64,000 bases of DNA from Streptacidiphilus fuscans (GTDB lineage: Bacteria; Actinomycetota; Actinomycetes; Streptomycetales; Streptomycetaceae), in assembly GCF_015690355.1 (NCBI RefSeq), contig NZ_JADPRT010000022.1:62001-126000 (forward strand). The letters are read 5' to 3'. Positions 39,120 to 47,762 of this stretch are shown piece after piece. The first letter of the stretch is position 1. Each line of letters opens with the position of its first letter. The notes beneath the pieces were generated by a model, which had not been told where the DNA came from, ran no database searches, and worked only from the letters and a program-made list of their open reading frames with translations. A program made the translations under genes and the position numbers.

Positions 39120-42005
39120 TCAGCCGAGCTCCAGTTCCTGCAGTGCGTCGCGCAGGGCGGCTCTGGAGGTCACCCCCAGCTTCGGGAAGAGCTGGTAGAG
39201 ATGGGTGGAGACGGTGCGCGGCGAGAGGAAGAGCCGTGCACCGATCTGCTTGTTGGACAGGCCGGCTGCGGCGAGGCGCGCGATCTCCCATTGCTGCGGC
39301 GTCAACGGCGTCAACGGCGTCAACGGCGTCAACGGCGCCGGGCGCGGATCGGACGACGGAAGCCCTCGGCCACCGCAGGCGCGCAGTTCCTGCCGGGCGC
39401 GCTCCGCCCAGGGCCGGGCACCCAACCGGACGAAACCCTCTGCTGCCGCGGTCAGTTGGTCGCGTGCCCTGGCGACGGCCTTGCTCCGGCGCAGCTGCTC
39501 GCCGTAGTACAGCTGGATGCGTGCAAGGTCGAACGGCCAGCGCGCGCCTCCGTCGACAGTCAGGGCGTCGGTGAAGCCGGGGTGGTCCACGTCACCGGAG
39601 GCAAACGCGGAGGCAGCCGACTGCAACATCCGCAGCCGGGGCGAGAGTTGTTCGATGCGCGCCTCCTGCGCGGCGGCGACATGCTCCCGCGCCTCCCGCT
39701 GGCGTCCGCTGCGCACCGCCGCCTCGACCAGGTCAAGGACCAGCCACAGCGCGTGCGGTACCAGAGCCGGCAGCTTTCCGGCCGGCGCGACGAGAGCCGC
39801 CTGCCGGTATGCCTCCTCCGGATCCCCTTGGGTGAGCGCGGCGACGGCGCGCACGTGGGCGGCGTAGGAGCGCACCACCTCGACCCGCCGGGGTCCGGCC
39901 CACTGATCCATCTGATCGGTCAGCTGACGGGCCGTCGACCAGTCGCCGCACGCCGCAGCGGGGAAGGCCAGGACGAACCTCCCGACCCAGGCGAGCATCG
40001 GGTAGTCGTATTCCTCGCACAGCTCCAGCCCCTCGCCCGCGACCTCACGCAGCCGCTCCCACTGCCCGGTGTGCATCAGATGGTTGCCCACCAGGAACAG
40101 GGCGTTGATCGCGGGTACCACCCCCTCCCCGCTCCGAGCCGAGCGGACCACGCGTTCGAGCGGCTCCATGCACCCGTCCAGGCGGTCGAGGTAGGCCGCG
40201 GCCGTGGCGACCCTGACGATCCGCATCGGATCACCCTCCCCGGACAGCTCCGCGATCGCCGCGTCCAACTGCCGCAGGTCGCCCGGCCGTGCGCGTGCCG
40301 GGTCGCCGAACGTGCTCCGCGAGAGCGTGAGCAGGGCAGGCGGGTCGGCACACCTGCCGAGCGCCTCGTCGAACGCCGACCACATGTCGGGCCTTCCGCT
40401 GAAGAAGCACACCATCATCAGCGTGTACAAGGCCTCGAAGAGCGTCGCGTCGTCCGGTCCGGGCGGTCCGGGCGGTCCTAGCGGTCCGTCCGGTCCCAGC
40501 GGCTCGGGCGCCAACGCGACGGTGCCGGAGAGCAGTCGGTGCGCGGTGTCCAGATCGCCGGATCCGTTGAGGAGGTACGCGGAGCCGGCCACCGCCGCGA
40601 CCGCCGAGCCCGCTCCGGGCGCGGCCCGGCGCGCATCGTCGAGCAGCCGCGGCACGTCGCGAAGGTCCCCGGTGATGTTCGCGCTCAGGTACGCCGCCTC
40701 CGCCAGCCGCCGCGCCCTGGCTCCCGGCTCGGGGCTCAGATCGGCGGCACGCAGCAGCGCCGTGACCGCCTCCTGACCGTCCCCGCGCCGCCCGGCCGAA
40801 GCGGCGGCGCCTTCGAGCAGGACGGCAATGCCCTCGTCCGGCGCCGTCGCGGCCTGCGCCAGGTGGCGCGCCTGACGCTCCGGGACCGCCGCCCACGCGT
40901 CCGCCAAGGCGCGGTGCGCGCTGCGCCGCTGGTCACTGCTGGACAGCTCCACCACGGCGGCACGGGTGAGCGAGTGCCGGAAGTGCACCCGCCCGGAGGC
41001 ATCGTCGACCAGGACCAGCCGCGCGCTCTCGGCCGGGGCGAGCTGCTTGAGGTGGGAACGCCCCGCGACCGCTCGCCGAAGGACCTGAAGATCACCGCTC
41101 CCCTCCAGTGCGACGATCAGCAACAGGTGCCGCGTGGCCGCCGGCAGCGCGGTGACGCGGGAGGCGAACGCGTCCTGAAGCCTGCGGCTGAGCGGAAGCC
41201 GCTCGGGCAGCGGCCGGGAGGCGGCGCACTGGGAGTCGGTCAGGGAGACCGGCAACTCCAGCAGCGCCAACGGATTGCCCTGCGCCTCGGCCATCAGCCG
41301 CCGCCGCACCCGAGGGACCAGCGCCGGGAACCGGTGCGCCAGCAGTTCCTCGGACGCGGCATCGGCGAGCGGCCCCAACTCGTGGACAGGCAGGCCACGG
41401 TGATCGAAGAAGGTCTCCGCGCCCGGCCGGGCCGCACAGAGCATCCCGACCTCCGTGCCCGCCAGCCGACGCGCCACCAGACCCAGGACCACCGCGCTGG
41501 CGCGGTCCAGCCACTGCACGTCGTCGACGACCAGCAGCACCGGCTGAACCCGCGCCAGATCCGTGACCAGTGACGCCACGTCACGGGCGACCGCCTCGTA
41601 CTCCGGCGAGGCGCCGGTGTCCGAACCGAGCGCCACCGCGAGAGAGCCGCCGAAGCCGCGGTCGGCCTGCCCGCCGCCCACCGAGTGCAGCAACTGCGCG
41701 AGGGCGCAGTAGCCGGGCTGGGCCAGGTAGGGCACTCCGGAGGTGTACAGCACTCGTCCGCCCGCTGCCGCCTGCTTTCGGCCCACCTCCGCCAGCAAGG
41801 CGGTCTTGCCCAGGCCTGGCTCTCCCAACAGCACGAGCGGGCCGACCGGCAGCGGGCCCCGGGCGAGGTGTCCCAAGACCCGGGCCAGGTCCCGCTCGCG
41901 GCCGAAGAGGGGTTCGGCGCCGACAAGGGGTTCGGCGCCGACAGCGGTCGAGCCGAGGGGCGTCATGGCGTCCGCCGAACTACGATCACCGGCCGGCTGC
42001 TCCAC
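39120..42005 (-). CDS. large LuxR-type ATPase regulator (LAL family)
   Basis: A 961-residue regulator. Walker A is LLGEPGLGKTALLAEV (about residues 60-75), Walker B is PVLLVVDDVQWLDRASA, a long helical TPR-like middle follows, and a LuxR HTH ends the protein (TPQQWEIARLAAAGLSNKQI, GARLFLSPRTVSTHLYQLF). A PLT-type tandem repeat (four 9-bp units at 39298-39333) forms the linker just before the HTH. LAL proteins such as MalT are ATP- and ligand-dependent activators. GTG 42005 is chosen because GAGGGG lies 7 nt upstream; ATG 41966 is an alternative. It overlaps the phosphotriesterase-family gene by 20 nt, so both are cotranscribed. Confidence 0.88.
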   Translation of the reverse strand: MEQPAGDRSSADAMTPLGSTAVGAEPLVGAEPLFGRERDLARVLGHLARGPLPVGPLVLLGEPGLGKTALLAEVGRKQAAAGGRVLYTSGVPYLAQPGYCALAQLLHSVGGGQADRGFGGSLAVALGSDTGASPEYEAVARDVASLVTDLARVQPVLLVVDDVQWLDRASAVVLGLVARRLAGTEVGMLCAARPGAETFFDHRGLPVHELGPLADAASEELLAHRFPALVPRVRRRLMAEAQGNPLALLELPVSLTDSQCAASRPLPERLPLSRRLQDAFASRVTALPAATRHLLLIVALEGSGDLQVLRRAVAGRSHLKQLAPAESARLVLVDDASGRVHFRHSLTRAAVVELSSSDQRRSAHRALADAWAAVPERQARHLAQAATAPDEGIAVLLEGAAASAGRRGDGQEAVTALLRAADLSPEPGARARRLAEAAYLSANITGDLRDVPRLLDDARRAAPGAGSAVAAVAGSAYLLNGSGDLDTAHRLLSGTVALAPEPLGPDGPLGPPGPPGPDDATLFEALYTLMMVCFFSGRPDMWSAFDEALGRCADPPALLTLSRSTFGDPARARPGDLRQLDAAIAELSGEGDPMRIVRVATAAAYLDRLDGCMEPLERVVRSARSGEGVVPAINALFLVGNHLMHTGQWERLREVAGEGLELCEEYDYPMLAWVGRFVLAFPAAACGDWSTARQLTDQMDQWAGPRRVEVVRSYAAHVRAVAALTQGDPEEAYRQAALVAPAGKLPALVPHALWLVLDLVEAAVRSGRQREAREHVAAAQEARIEQLSPRLRMLQSAASAFASGDVDHPGFTDALTVDGGARWPFDLARIQLYYGEQLRRSKAVARARDQLTAAAEGFVRLGARPWAERARQELRACGGRGLPSSDPRPAPLTPLTPLTPLTPQQWEIARLAAAGLSNKQIGARLFLSPRTVSTHLYQLFPKLGVTSRAALRDALQELELG
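39298..39333. repeat. 9-bp tandem repeat, four copies
   Basis: GGCGTCAAC is repeated four times without change and then partly. It encodes a Pro-Leu-Thr linker in the LAL regulator. The unit length keeps the frame whatever the copy number. Confidence 0.95.
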
Positions 42006-43056
42006 GGCCCTGCCCCTCTGCACGTGCCTGCTGCGCGCCCGTGCGCCCGGCCGTCAGGAAGCGCTGCGGGGTGTCGACCAGCATCGTCTCGATCTGCTTC
42101 TCGCCGACGCCGGCCGCACGCAGCGCGGGCAGGACCGACTGGTGGATGTAGCGGTAGTTCCAGTTCGGGGCGATCGCCTCGCGCACCCCCGGCGGGAACC
42201 AGTCGATGTGACAGGAGGCGTCGTGCGAGAGCATCATCCGCTCCGCCAGGCCCTCCTCCGCGAGCCGCGCGACCGTCGCGACGCGTGCGTCGCCCGGCAG
42301 CAGCAGATCCAGACCGAACCGGTCCATGCCCACGTACGACCCCCGGTCGACCAGCCTGCGGACGTAGTCCACATCGGCTGTGTCGCCGCTGTGGCCCAGG
42401 ACCACGGCGCCGAGATCGACGCCCTCCTCGCGCAGGACGTCCTGGGCCACCAGCCCGGTCCGGTGGGCGGCGCTGGTGTGCACCATGATCGGCGCGCCGG
42501 TGATCAGGTGCGCCCGCGCGACCGCCCGCATGACGCGCTCCACGCCGGGCGTCAGTGACTCCTCGATCGCGCACTTCAGGAACGCCGCACGGATGCCGGT
42601 CCCCGCGATTCCTTCGGTGAGGTCCTTGACGAACATCGCGACCATCGGCTCCTCGCCCCCCAGCAGTGTGCCCGGCCCGTGGTAACGGAAGAGGTTGGGT
42701 ACATCGTTGAGGGTGTAGAGGCCCGTGGCAACCACGACGTGGATGTCCACCTGCGCGTTGACCCGGGCCACACGCGCGACGTCGCGGCCGAGGCCCACCA
42801 CTGTGGGATCCATGATCGTCGACACTCCCAGCCGGGCCAACTCACCGAGCTTCTCGACCGCCTGAGCGACGATCTGCTCCTCGTCCCACAGCTCCGGGTA
42901 GTTGCGGTGGACCTCGCCGTCGAGGACGAAGACGTGCTCGTGCGCGAGAACCGTGCCGAGCTCCTCGGCCGCAACCGGCCCTCGCACGGTTTCCACGGTC
43001 TCGGTCCCGGTCCCGGTCTCGGTCCCGGCAGTCTCGCTTCGAAGCGGAGACGACAT
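41986..43056 (-). CDS. phosphotriesterase-family amidohydrolase (probable lactonase)
   Basis: A 356-residue TIM-barrel metalloenzyme. All binuclear metal ligands are present: H39-E-H41 in VLAHEHVFVLDG, carboxylated K161 in AAFLKCAIE, H193 in IMVHTSAAHRTG, H222 in VVLGHSGDTADV, and D279 in MMLSHDASCHIDWFPPG. This set fits phosphotriesterase-like lactonases, which open lactones such as acyl-homoserine or other gamma-lactones. The N-terminus has a Thr/Gly/Glu tandem stretch (TETGTGTETVETV). It is first in an operon with the LAL regulator. A GTG-N6-GTCAC site lies 84 bp upstream. Confidence 0.9.
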   Translation of the reverse strand: MSSPLRSETAGTETGTGTETVETVRGPVAAEELGTVLAHEHVFVLDGEVHRNYPELWDEEQIVAQAVEKLGELARLGVSTIMDPTVVGLGRDVARVARVNAQVDIHVVVATGLYTLNDVPNLFRYHGPGTLLGGEEPMVAMFVKDLTEGIAGTGIRAAFLKCAIEESLTPGVERVMRAVARAHLITGAPIMVHTSAAHRTGLVAQDVLREEGVDLGAVVLGHSGDTADVDYVRRLVDRGSYVGMDRFGLDLLLPGDARVATVARLAEEGLAERMMLSHDASCHIDWFPPGVREAIAPNWNYRYIHQSVLPALRAAGVGEKQIETMLVDTPQRFLTAGRTGAQQARAEGQGRGAAGR

Positions 43057-43139
43057 GACTGCTCCCTCTGTTCCCTCTGGTCGATGGCCTACGGCACCGC
43101 CAAGACGAGAGGAAGCGGGGGAAGTTCGATCGTTCCGGC

Positions 43140-43153
43140 GTGACGTGGGTCAC
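43140..43153. promoter_or_regulatory. candidate Crp site upstream of the phosphotriesterase-family gene
   Basis: GTGACGTGGGTCAC is a perfect 5-4-5 palindrome and fits GTG-N6-GNCAC, the reported Streptomyces Crp consensus, and the general TGTGA-N6-TCACA pattern with one difference. Confidence 0.5.
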
Positions 43154-43270
43154 ATCATCGGGTTCGTGGCGGGCGCAAGCCAGGGCGGGAGGGCGGGGCG
43201 TCGAGGAAGCATGAGGGATCGCCTGGTGCAGATGAACGGCTGCTCAGGTCTTGGGCTTCGACGTCTGCCG

Positions 43271-44290
43271 CTACTGGCCGCGCCCCGCCGGGGCCGCGGG
43301 GCCGGTGCTGGCGCGGACGATCAGGGTCGGGCGCAGCAGTTGGAGCGCGTTGGTCGGGGCCTCGGATGTGGTGACCGCGCGCATCAGCACCTCGATGGCC
43401 TGGCGGGCCATCTCCCGCTTGGGCAGGGACACCGTGGTGAGTGCGGGGCGGCTGAGCTGCCGTGCCTCCATGGTGTCGTCGTGCCCGACGACGGAGAGGT
43501 CGTCCGGTACCGAGCGACCGGCGGCTCTCGCCGCCTCAAGGGCGCCGAGGGCCAGCAGGTCCTCGGTGGTGAAGAGGGCCGTCAGGTCCGGATCGGCCGC
43601 GAAGGCGGCGTTCGCTGCGGCGATTCCGCCGGCCGGGGTCGGCTCGGGGGCGAAGTGGACGGCACGGTCGGGCACGGTGATGCCGTCCTTGGCGAACGCG
43701 CGCCGGAAGCCGGCGATGCGGGGCGCGTGGGCCGGGTGTCCGAGGACGGCCACCCGTTCGTGCCCGAGCTCCCGCAGGTGGCGGCCCGCGAGGAAGCCGG
43801 CCCGCTCGTAGTCGATGGTGACCACGGGCAGCGTGTCGGGGGCCTCGCCCTCCCACGCGCACAGCACGACCGGGAAGCGCGCGTCCGCGAGCACCGGCAG
43901 GTGCTCGGTCAGGCCGACGTCGCCGGCCACCAGCAGGGCGTCCACCAGACGGCTGGTCAGGCCGGTCAGGTGCTGCTTGGCCCGCTCGCCGTCGAGCCGG
44001 GTGGTGCCCAGCAGCAGGTGGTAGCCGTGGACCGCGAGGACGTCCTCGACCTCCTCGGTCAGCTCCGAGTAGAAGGATCCGGTGACCGTCGGGACGATCA
44101 GCCCGACCGTCCGGGTGCTGCCGGTCGCCAGGGAACGGGCCACCAGGTTGGGCGTGTAGCCGAGTTCGTCGATGGCCGCGCGGACGCGCGCCGCCGTCGC
44201 CGGGCTGACGTGGACCCTGCCGGTGATCACGTTGGACACCGTCTGCTTCGTGACGCCGGCGCGTTCCGCGACGTCCTTCATGGTCACCAT
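43271..44290 (-). CDS. LacI family regulator of the sugar locus
   Basis: A 339-residue LacI protein starting MVTMKDVAERAGVTKQTVSN, a canonical LacI HTH with hinge helix (ARSLATGSTRTVGLIVPTVT). The periplasmic-binding-like sugar domain follows (residues 62-335). It is divergent from the sugar ABC operon and should repress it until an intracellular sugar binds. Two similar TTT-x6-xCAAA operators flank the intergenic region, one 13 bp before its own ATG and one in the spacer of the ABC promoter. A 214-nt gap with a Crp-like site separates its stop from the phosphotriesterase operon. Confidence 0.93.
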   Translation of the reverse strand: MVTMKDVAERAGVTKQTVSNVITGRVHVSPATAARVRAAIDELGYTPNLVARSLATGSTRTVGLIVPTVTGSFYSELTEEVEDVLAVHGYHLLLGTTRLDGERAKQHLTGLTSRLVDALLVAGDVGLTEHLPVLADARFPVVLCAWEGEAPDTLPVVTIDYERAGFLAGRHLRELGHERVAVLGHPAHAPRIAGFRRAFAKDGITVPDRAVHFAPEPTPAGGIAAANAAFAADPDLTALFTTEDLLALGALEAARAAGRSVPDDLSVVGHDDTMEARQLSRPALTTVSLPKREMARQAIEVLMRAVTTSEAPTNALQLLRPTLIVRASTGPAAPAGRGQ

Positions 44291-44302
44291 GGGGCCCCAG
44301 AG

Positions 44303-44316
44303 TTTGACCGGACAAA
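44303..44316. promoter_or_regulatory. LacI operator A
   Basis: TTTGACCGGACAAA, close to the LacI gene start. Its complement matches operator B in 11 of 14 positions. Confidence 0.7.
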
Positions 44317-44457
44317 TGAAGTTGCCCTGCAAGCTAACCATCTGCCCGGGTGGGGTCAAGTCCGAGTGAGGGGTGGCGGTTGGCCCTCTGTGCAGGTGGA
44401 GCCACTGATCCGGCCGGAGCCGCGCCGGTTCGCTCCGGATTGGCCGCGCCTTTGCTC

Positions 44458-44487
44458 TTGTTTTAGCGGTCAAATGCCCACTACCGT
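44458..44487 (+). promoter_or_regulatory. promoter of the sugar ABC operon with LacI operator B
   Basis: TTGTTT (44458-44463), 18 nt, TACCGT (44482-44487). TTTTAGCGGTCAAA (44461-44474) lies inside it, so LacI would block RNA polymerase. Confidence 0.65.
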
Positions 44488-44534
44488 TCACCGCCAGCGG
44501 CAGACAGGTCGCACCGGAGCCGAGGAGTCCCGTG

Positions 44535-45845
44535 ATGGGTAGAGCCATGTACACCGCCAGGCGCGCGGCCTGGATCGCCGCCGCTTCCGCGCTCGTTCTG
44601 GGCCTGAGCGCCTGCGGCAGCGGCGGCGGGACGTCGTCGGGAGGCGTCGCCAAAGCCGGAAGCAGCTTCACGTACTGGTCGATGTGGCGTGCGGACGAGC
44701 CGCAGGCGCAGGTGCTCAAGGCCGCGATCGCCGACTTCACGGCCTCCACCGGCATCAAGGTCAACGTCGACTGGATCGGCCGCGACATCGCCAAGAAGAT
44801 CGGACCGGCGATCGCCGGGCACCAGGCTCCGGACCTGTGGGACGAGTCCAACGACGTGGTCTACGGCTCGACGGCCTCCGCAGGCCAGGCGCTGGACCTC
44901 TCCCCGGTCCTGTCCCAGCAGGTGCCGGGGGAGAACGTGCCGGTCTCCAGCGTGATCCCGGCCAAGTACTTCGCCATGCTGCCGAAGGACCCGAACGGGT
45001 CGAACCACTACCTCATCCCCTACGAGGTCGCGGTCAACGGCATGTTCTTCAACTCGGCCGACCCGGCGGTCAAGGCGGCGATGCCGACCGCGCCGACCGA
45101 CTGGAACGGCCTGCTCAAGGCCTGCTCCGCGCTCAAGGCCAAGGGCACCTCCTGCATCGCCTCCGAGGGCGAGGACCCCTGGACCAACGAGCTGTACTTC
45201 GACTACCTGCTCAACGGGGCCGGGGTCGACTTCAACCAGCTGGCGAACGACAAGTCGGGCGCGGCGTGGGACAACCCGGCCGTGCTGAAGGCCGCCGAGG
45301 AGGTCGACCAGTTGGTCAAGGGCGGCGACCTGATCCCGGGCTACGACGCGACGAAGTACCCGGCGCAGGAGACCAACTGGGCCTCCGGCAAGGCCGCCTT
45401 CTACATGGACGGTGACTACGTCACCTCCGAGGTGTCCAAGGAGGTCCCGGCCACCTGGCAGATGTCCGCGATGCTGCCGCCCACCGCGACCACCCCGGAC
45501 GTGGGCCTGTTCGGCTTCGCGATTCCCCGGCAGGCCAAGAACGTCTCCGCCGCTGAGCAGTTCATCGACTTCTTCATGCAGAAGAAGGAGATGTCCGGCA
45601 TCGCGACGACCGCGCTGAACATCACCCCGCGCACCGACATCCCGGCCCCCGCCGACCTCGCCGACGCGCAGAAGCTGCTGAGCGCCCCCAGCGTCCGGCT
45701 TCCGTTCGACGGCATGGCCGGGGACTGGTCGCCCAAGGTCCTGGACGAGAACTACCTGAACCTGTGGCACGGCCAGCTGACGCCGCAGCAGTTCGTCGCC
45801 GCGTGCAAGGCCGCACAGGTCAGCTACTGGCAGACGCAGGGCTGA
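44535..45845 (+). CDS. sugar ABC transporter substrate-binding lipoprotein
   Basis: A 436-residue solute-binding protein of the sugar type (CUT1). The N-terminus has a lipoprotein signal: positive charges (RAMYTARRA), a hydrophobic stretch and the lipobox LSAC (Cys about residue 27), then a Gly/Ser linker. The mature part reads AGSSFTYWSMWRADEPQAQV, with typical FMNSA/MFFNSADP and FYMDGDYVTSEV segments. It would sit on the outer face of the membrane and feed the two permeases downstream. ATG 44535 is favoured with AGGAG 7 nt before it; GTG 44532 is possible. No ATPase gene is in the operon, so a shared MsiK-type ATPase is likely. Confidence 0.93.
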   Translation: MGRAMYTARRAAWIAAASALVLGLSACGSGGGTSSGGVAKAGSSFTYWSMWRADEPQAQVLKAAIADFTASTGIKVNVDWIGRDIAKKIGPAIAGHQAPDLWDESNDVVYGSTASAGQALDLSPVLSQQVPGENVPVSSVIPAKYFAMLPKDPNGSNHYLIPYEVAVNGMFFNSADPAVKAAMPTAPTDWNGLLKACSALKAKGTSCIASEGEDPWTNELYFDYLLNGAGVDFNQLANDKSGAAWDNPAVLKAAEEVDQLVKGGDLIPGYDATKYPAQETNWASGKAAFYMDGDYVTSEVSKEVPATWQMSAMLPPTATTPDVGLFGFAIPRQAKNVSAAEQFIDFFMQKKEMSGIATTALNITPRTDIPAPADLADAQKLLSAPSVRLPFDGMAGDWSPKVLDENYLNLWHGQLTPQQFVAACKAAQVSYWQTQG

Positions 45846-45847
45846 AC

Positions 45848-46819
45848 ATGGTCACCCTTCAGCGCCCGCCCCGGACCGCCGCCGTCCGGGGCGGAGCCCC
45901 CCGCGTTCCGAAGCGCAAGCGATCGGCCGACGGTCCGATGGAGCGTCAGCGCCGACGGATGTTCTGGCCCTTCACCGCCCCCGCTCTCATCGTCTACGCG
46001 ACGCTCTTCCTCGCCCCGGTCGCCTTCGCCTTCTACACCAGCCTCTACCGCTGGGACGGCATGAGCGCGATGCAGTGGCGGGGCCTGACGAACTACCAGA
46101 TGCTGTTCCTGGACCCCGACTTCCGCAGCTCGCTGGTCAACACCCTTGAGCTGATGGTCGTCGGCGGCGTGATCACCTTCGTCATCTCCTTCGCGCTGAC
46201 CCTGGTGCTGCGGGAGATGCGGGCCCGGCTCTTCGCCCGCTCGGTGCTGTTCTTCCCCTCGCTGGTCAACGGCATGGTGTTCGGCATCGCGGCCGGATTC
46301 CTCTTCTCGCCCTCCGGTCCGGTCAACCACGCCCTGGAGTTCCTCGGGGTCACCACGCCGCCGAAGTGGCTGTCGACGGACAACCTGCTGCCGATGATCC
46401 TCGGCACCCTGGTGTGGACGGCGACGGGCTACTACACCTCGATCATCATGGCCGCGGTCGACCAGATCCCGCCCTACCTCTACGAGGCCGCCGAACTCGA
46501 CGGCGCGAACGCCTTCCAGCGGTTCCGGCACATCACCCTGCCGTGCGCGTGGGACGTGATCTCGGTCTGCGCGGTGCTCTGGACGGTCAGCTCCGTCAAG
46601 ATCTTCGAACTGATCCTGCTCTTCGGCGGCAGTACCAACGCCTATCCGCCGGTCAGCAGTTGGAACACCGCGCTGTACGTGTACGCGGAGGCGTTCCCGC
46701 AGGCGAGCGTCCCCCGGCTGGGCATGGCCACGGCCGCCGCGGTGGTCAGCCTGCTCATGGTCACCGTCGTCACGCTCGTGCTGCGCCGCCTGCTGCGCCG
46801 TGAGCCGATCGAGTACTGA
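45848..46819 (+). CDS. sugar ABC transporter permease 1 (MalF-like)
   Basis: A 323-residue permease starting MVTLQRPPRTAAVRGGAPRV. After a basic 40-residue head, six helices follow. The EAA loop that contacts the ATPase is seen as YLYEAAELDGANAFQRFRHI (about residues 215-235), matching EAA-x3-G-x9-I-x-LP. Its ATG comes 2 nt after the stop of the binding-protein gene. It imports a sugar or oligosaccharide together with the next permease. Confidence 0.93.
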   Translation: MVTLQRPPRTAAVRGGAPRVPKRKRSADGPMERQRRRMFWPFTAPALIVYATLFLAPVAFAFYTSLYRWDGMSAMQWRGLTNYQMLFLDPDFRSSLVNTLELMVVGGVITFVISFALTLVLREMRARLFARSVLFFPSLVNGMVFGIAAGFLFSPSGPVNHALEFLGVTTPPKWLSTDNLLPMILGTLVWTATGYYTSIIMAAVDQIPPYLYEAAELDGANAFQRFRHITLPCAWDVISVCAVLWTVSSVKIFELILLFGGSTNAYPPVSSWNTALYVYAEAFPQASVPRLGMATAAAVVSLLMVTVVTLVLRRLLRREPIEY

Positions 46820-46916
46820 CCGCGTACTGGCCGCGTGCCGGCCGCGTACCGACCGTCACGACGCCCGCCGTGCCCTCGAACCACCCGTACTACCCGTACC
46901 AGAAAGGCGATCACCC

Positions 46917-47762
46917 GTGCGAAGCAGACGCAGCTCACCGGGACCGGCGACACGCATCGGCACGGCCGTCGTGTGGGTCCTGGTCGCCGCCGACCTCCTG
47001 CTGCTGCTGTGGGTCTTCCTGACCTCGCTGCGCAGTGGACCCGACATCCTCCGGCACGGCTTCGGTCTGCCGACCAGCCCGAAGCTCGGCAACTACACCA
47101 CCGCGCTCGACTACGGCGGTTTTGGCCGCGCCGCCCTCAACAGCGTGCTCGTCTCCGTCGCCGCTGCGGCCGTCGCGGTGGCACTCGCCGCCCCGGCCGC
47201 GTACGCGCTGGCGCGGCGACGTTCGCGCACCTCGTCGGCGCTGACGATGACCTTCGCGCTGGGGCTGGGCGTTCCCGGCCAGGTGCTGGTGGTGCCGCTC
47301 TTCGTCGGCATGGCGAACCTCAACCTGACCGACAACGACTTCGGCCTCGCCCTGGTCTACGTCGGTCTGGCGATGCCGTTCACCGTCTTCCTGCTGACCG
47401 GCTTCTTCGCCTCCGTGCCAGGCGCGTTGGAGGAGGCGGCGGTCCTCGACGGGGCCGGACCGCTGCGGAGCTTCGTGCAGGTCGTGCTGCCCGTCGCGCG
47501 GGGCGGGTTGATCACCGCGTTCCTGCTGCAGTTCATCGCCAACTGGAACGAGACGCTGTTCGCCATCGTCCTGACGAACAGTCAGAACAAGATCACCCTC
47601 CCGGTGGCGCTCGCCGAGTTCGTTGCCTCCCAGCAGTACAACGGCATGGACTACGGAACGATGTTCGCCGGCGTCTGCATCATCCTCGCCCCCATGATCG
47701 CGCTCTTCTCCTGGATGGGCTCGCGGATCATCTCGGGCATGACCGTAGGGATCGGCAAATGA
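46917..47762 (+). CDS. sugar ABC transporter permease 2 (MalG-like)
   Basis: A 281-residue permease. It begins MRSRRSSPGPATRIGTAVVW with an N-terminal helix, then five more. The EAA loop is PGALEEAAVLDGAGPLRSFV (about residues 165-185). The usual QF-x-x-x-WNE/TLFAIV segment follows near 205. GTG 46917 is preceded by AAAGG. It overlaps the DUF5107 gene by ATGA, so that protein is made together with the transporter. Confidence 0.92.
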   Translation: MRSRRSSPGPATRIGTAVVWVLVAADLLLLLWVFLTSLRSGPDILRHGFGLPTSPKLGNYTTALDYGGFGRAALNSVLVSVAAAAVAVALAAPAAYALARRRSRTSSALTMTFALGLGVPGQVLVVPLFVGMANLNLTDNDFGLALVYVGLAMPFTVFLLTGFFASVPGALEEAAVLDGAGPLRSFVQVVLPVARGGLITAFLLQFIANWNETLFAIVLTNSQNKITLPVALAEFVASQQYNGMDYGTMFAGVCIILAPMIALFSWMGSRIISGMTVGIGK

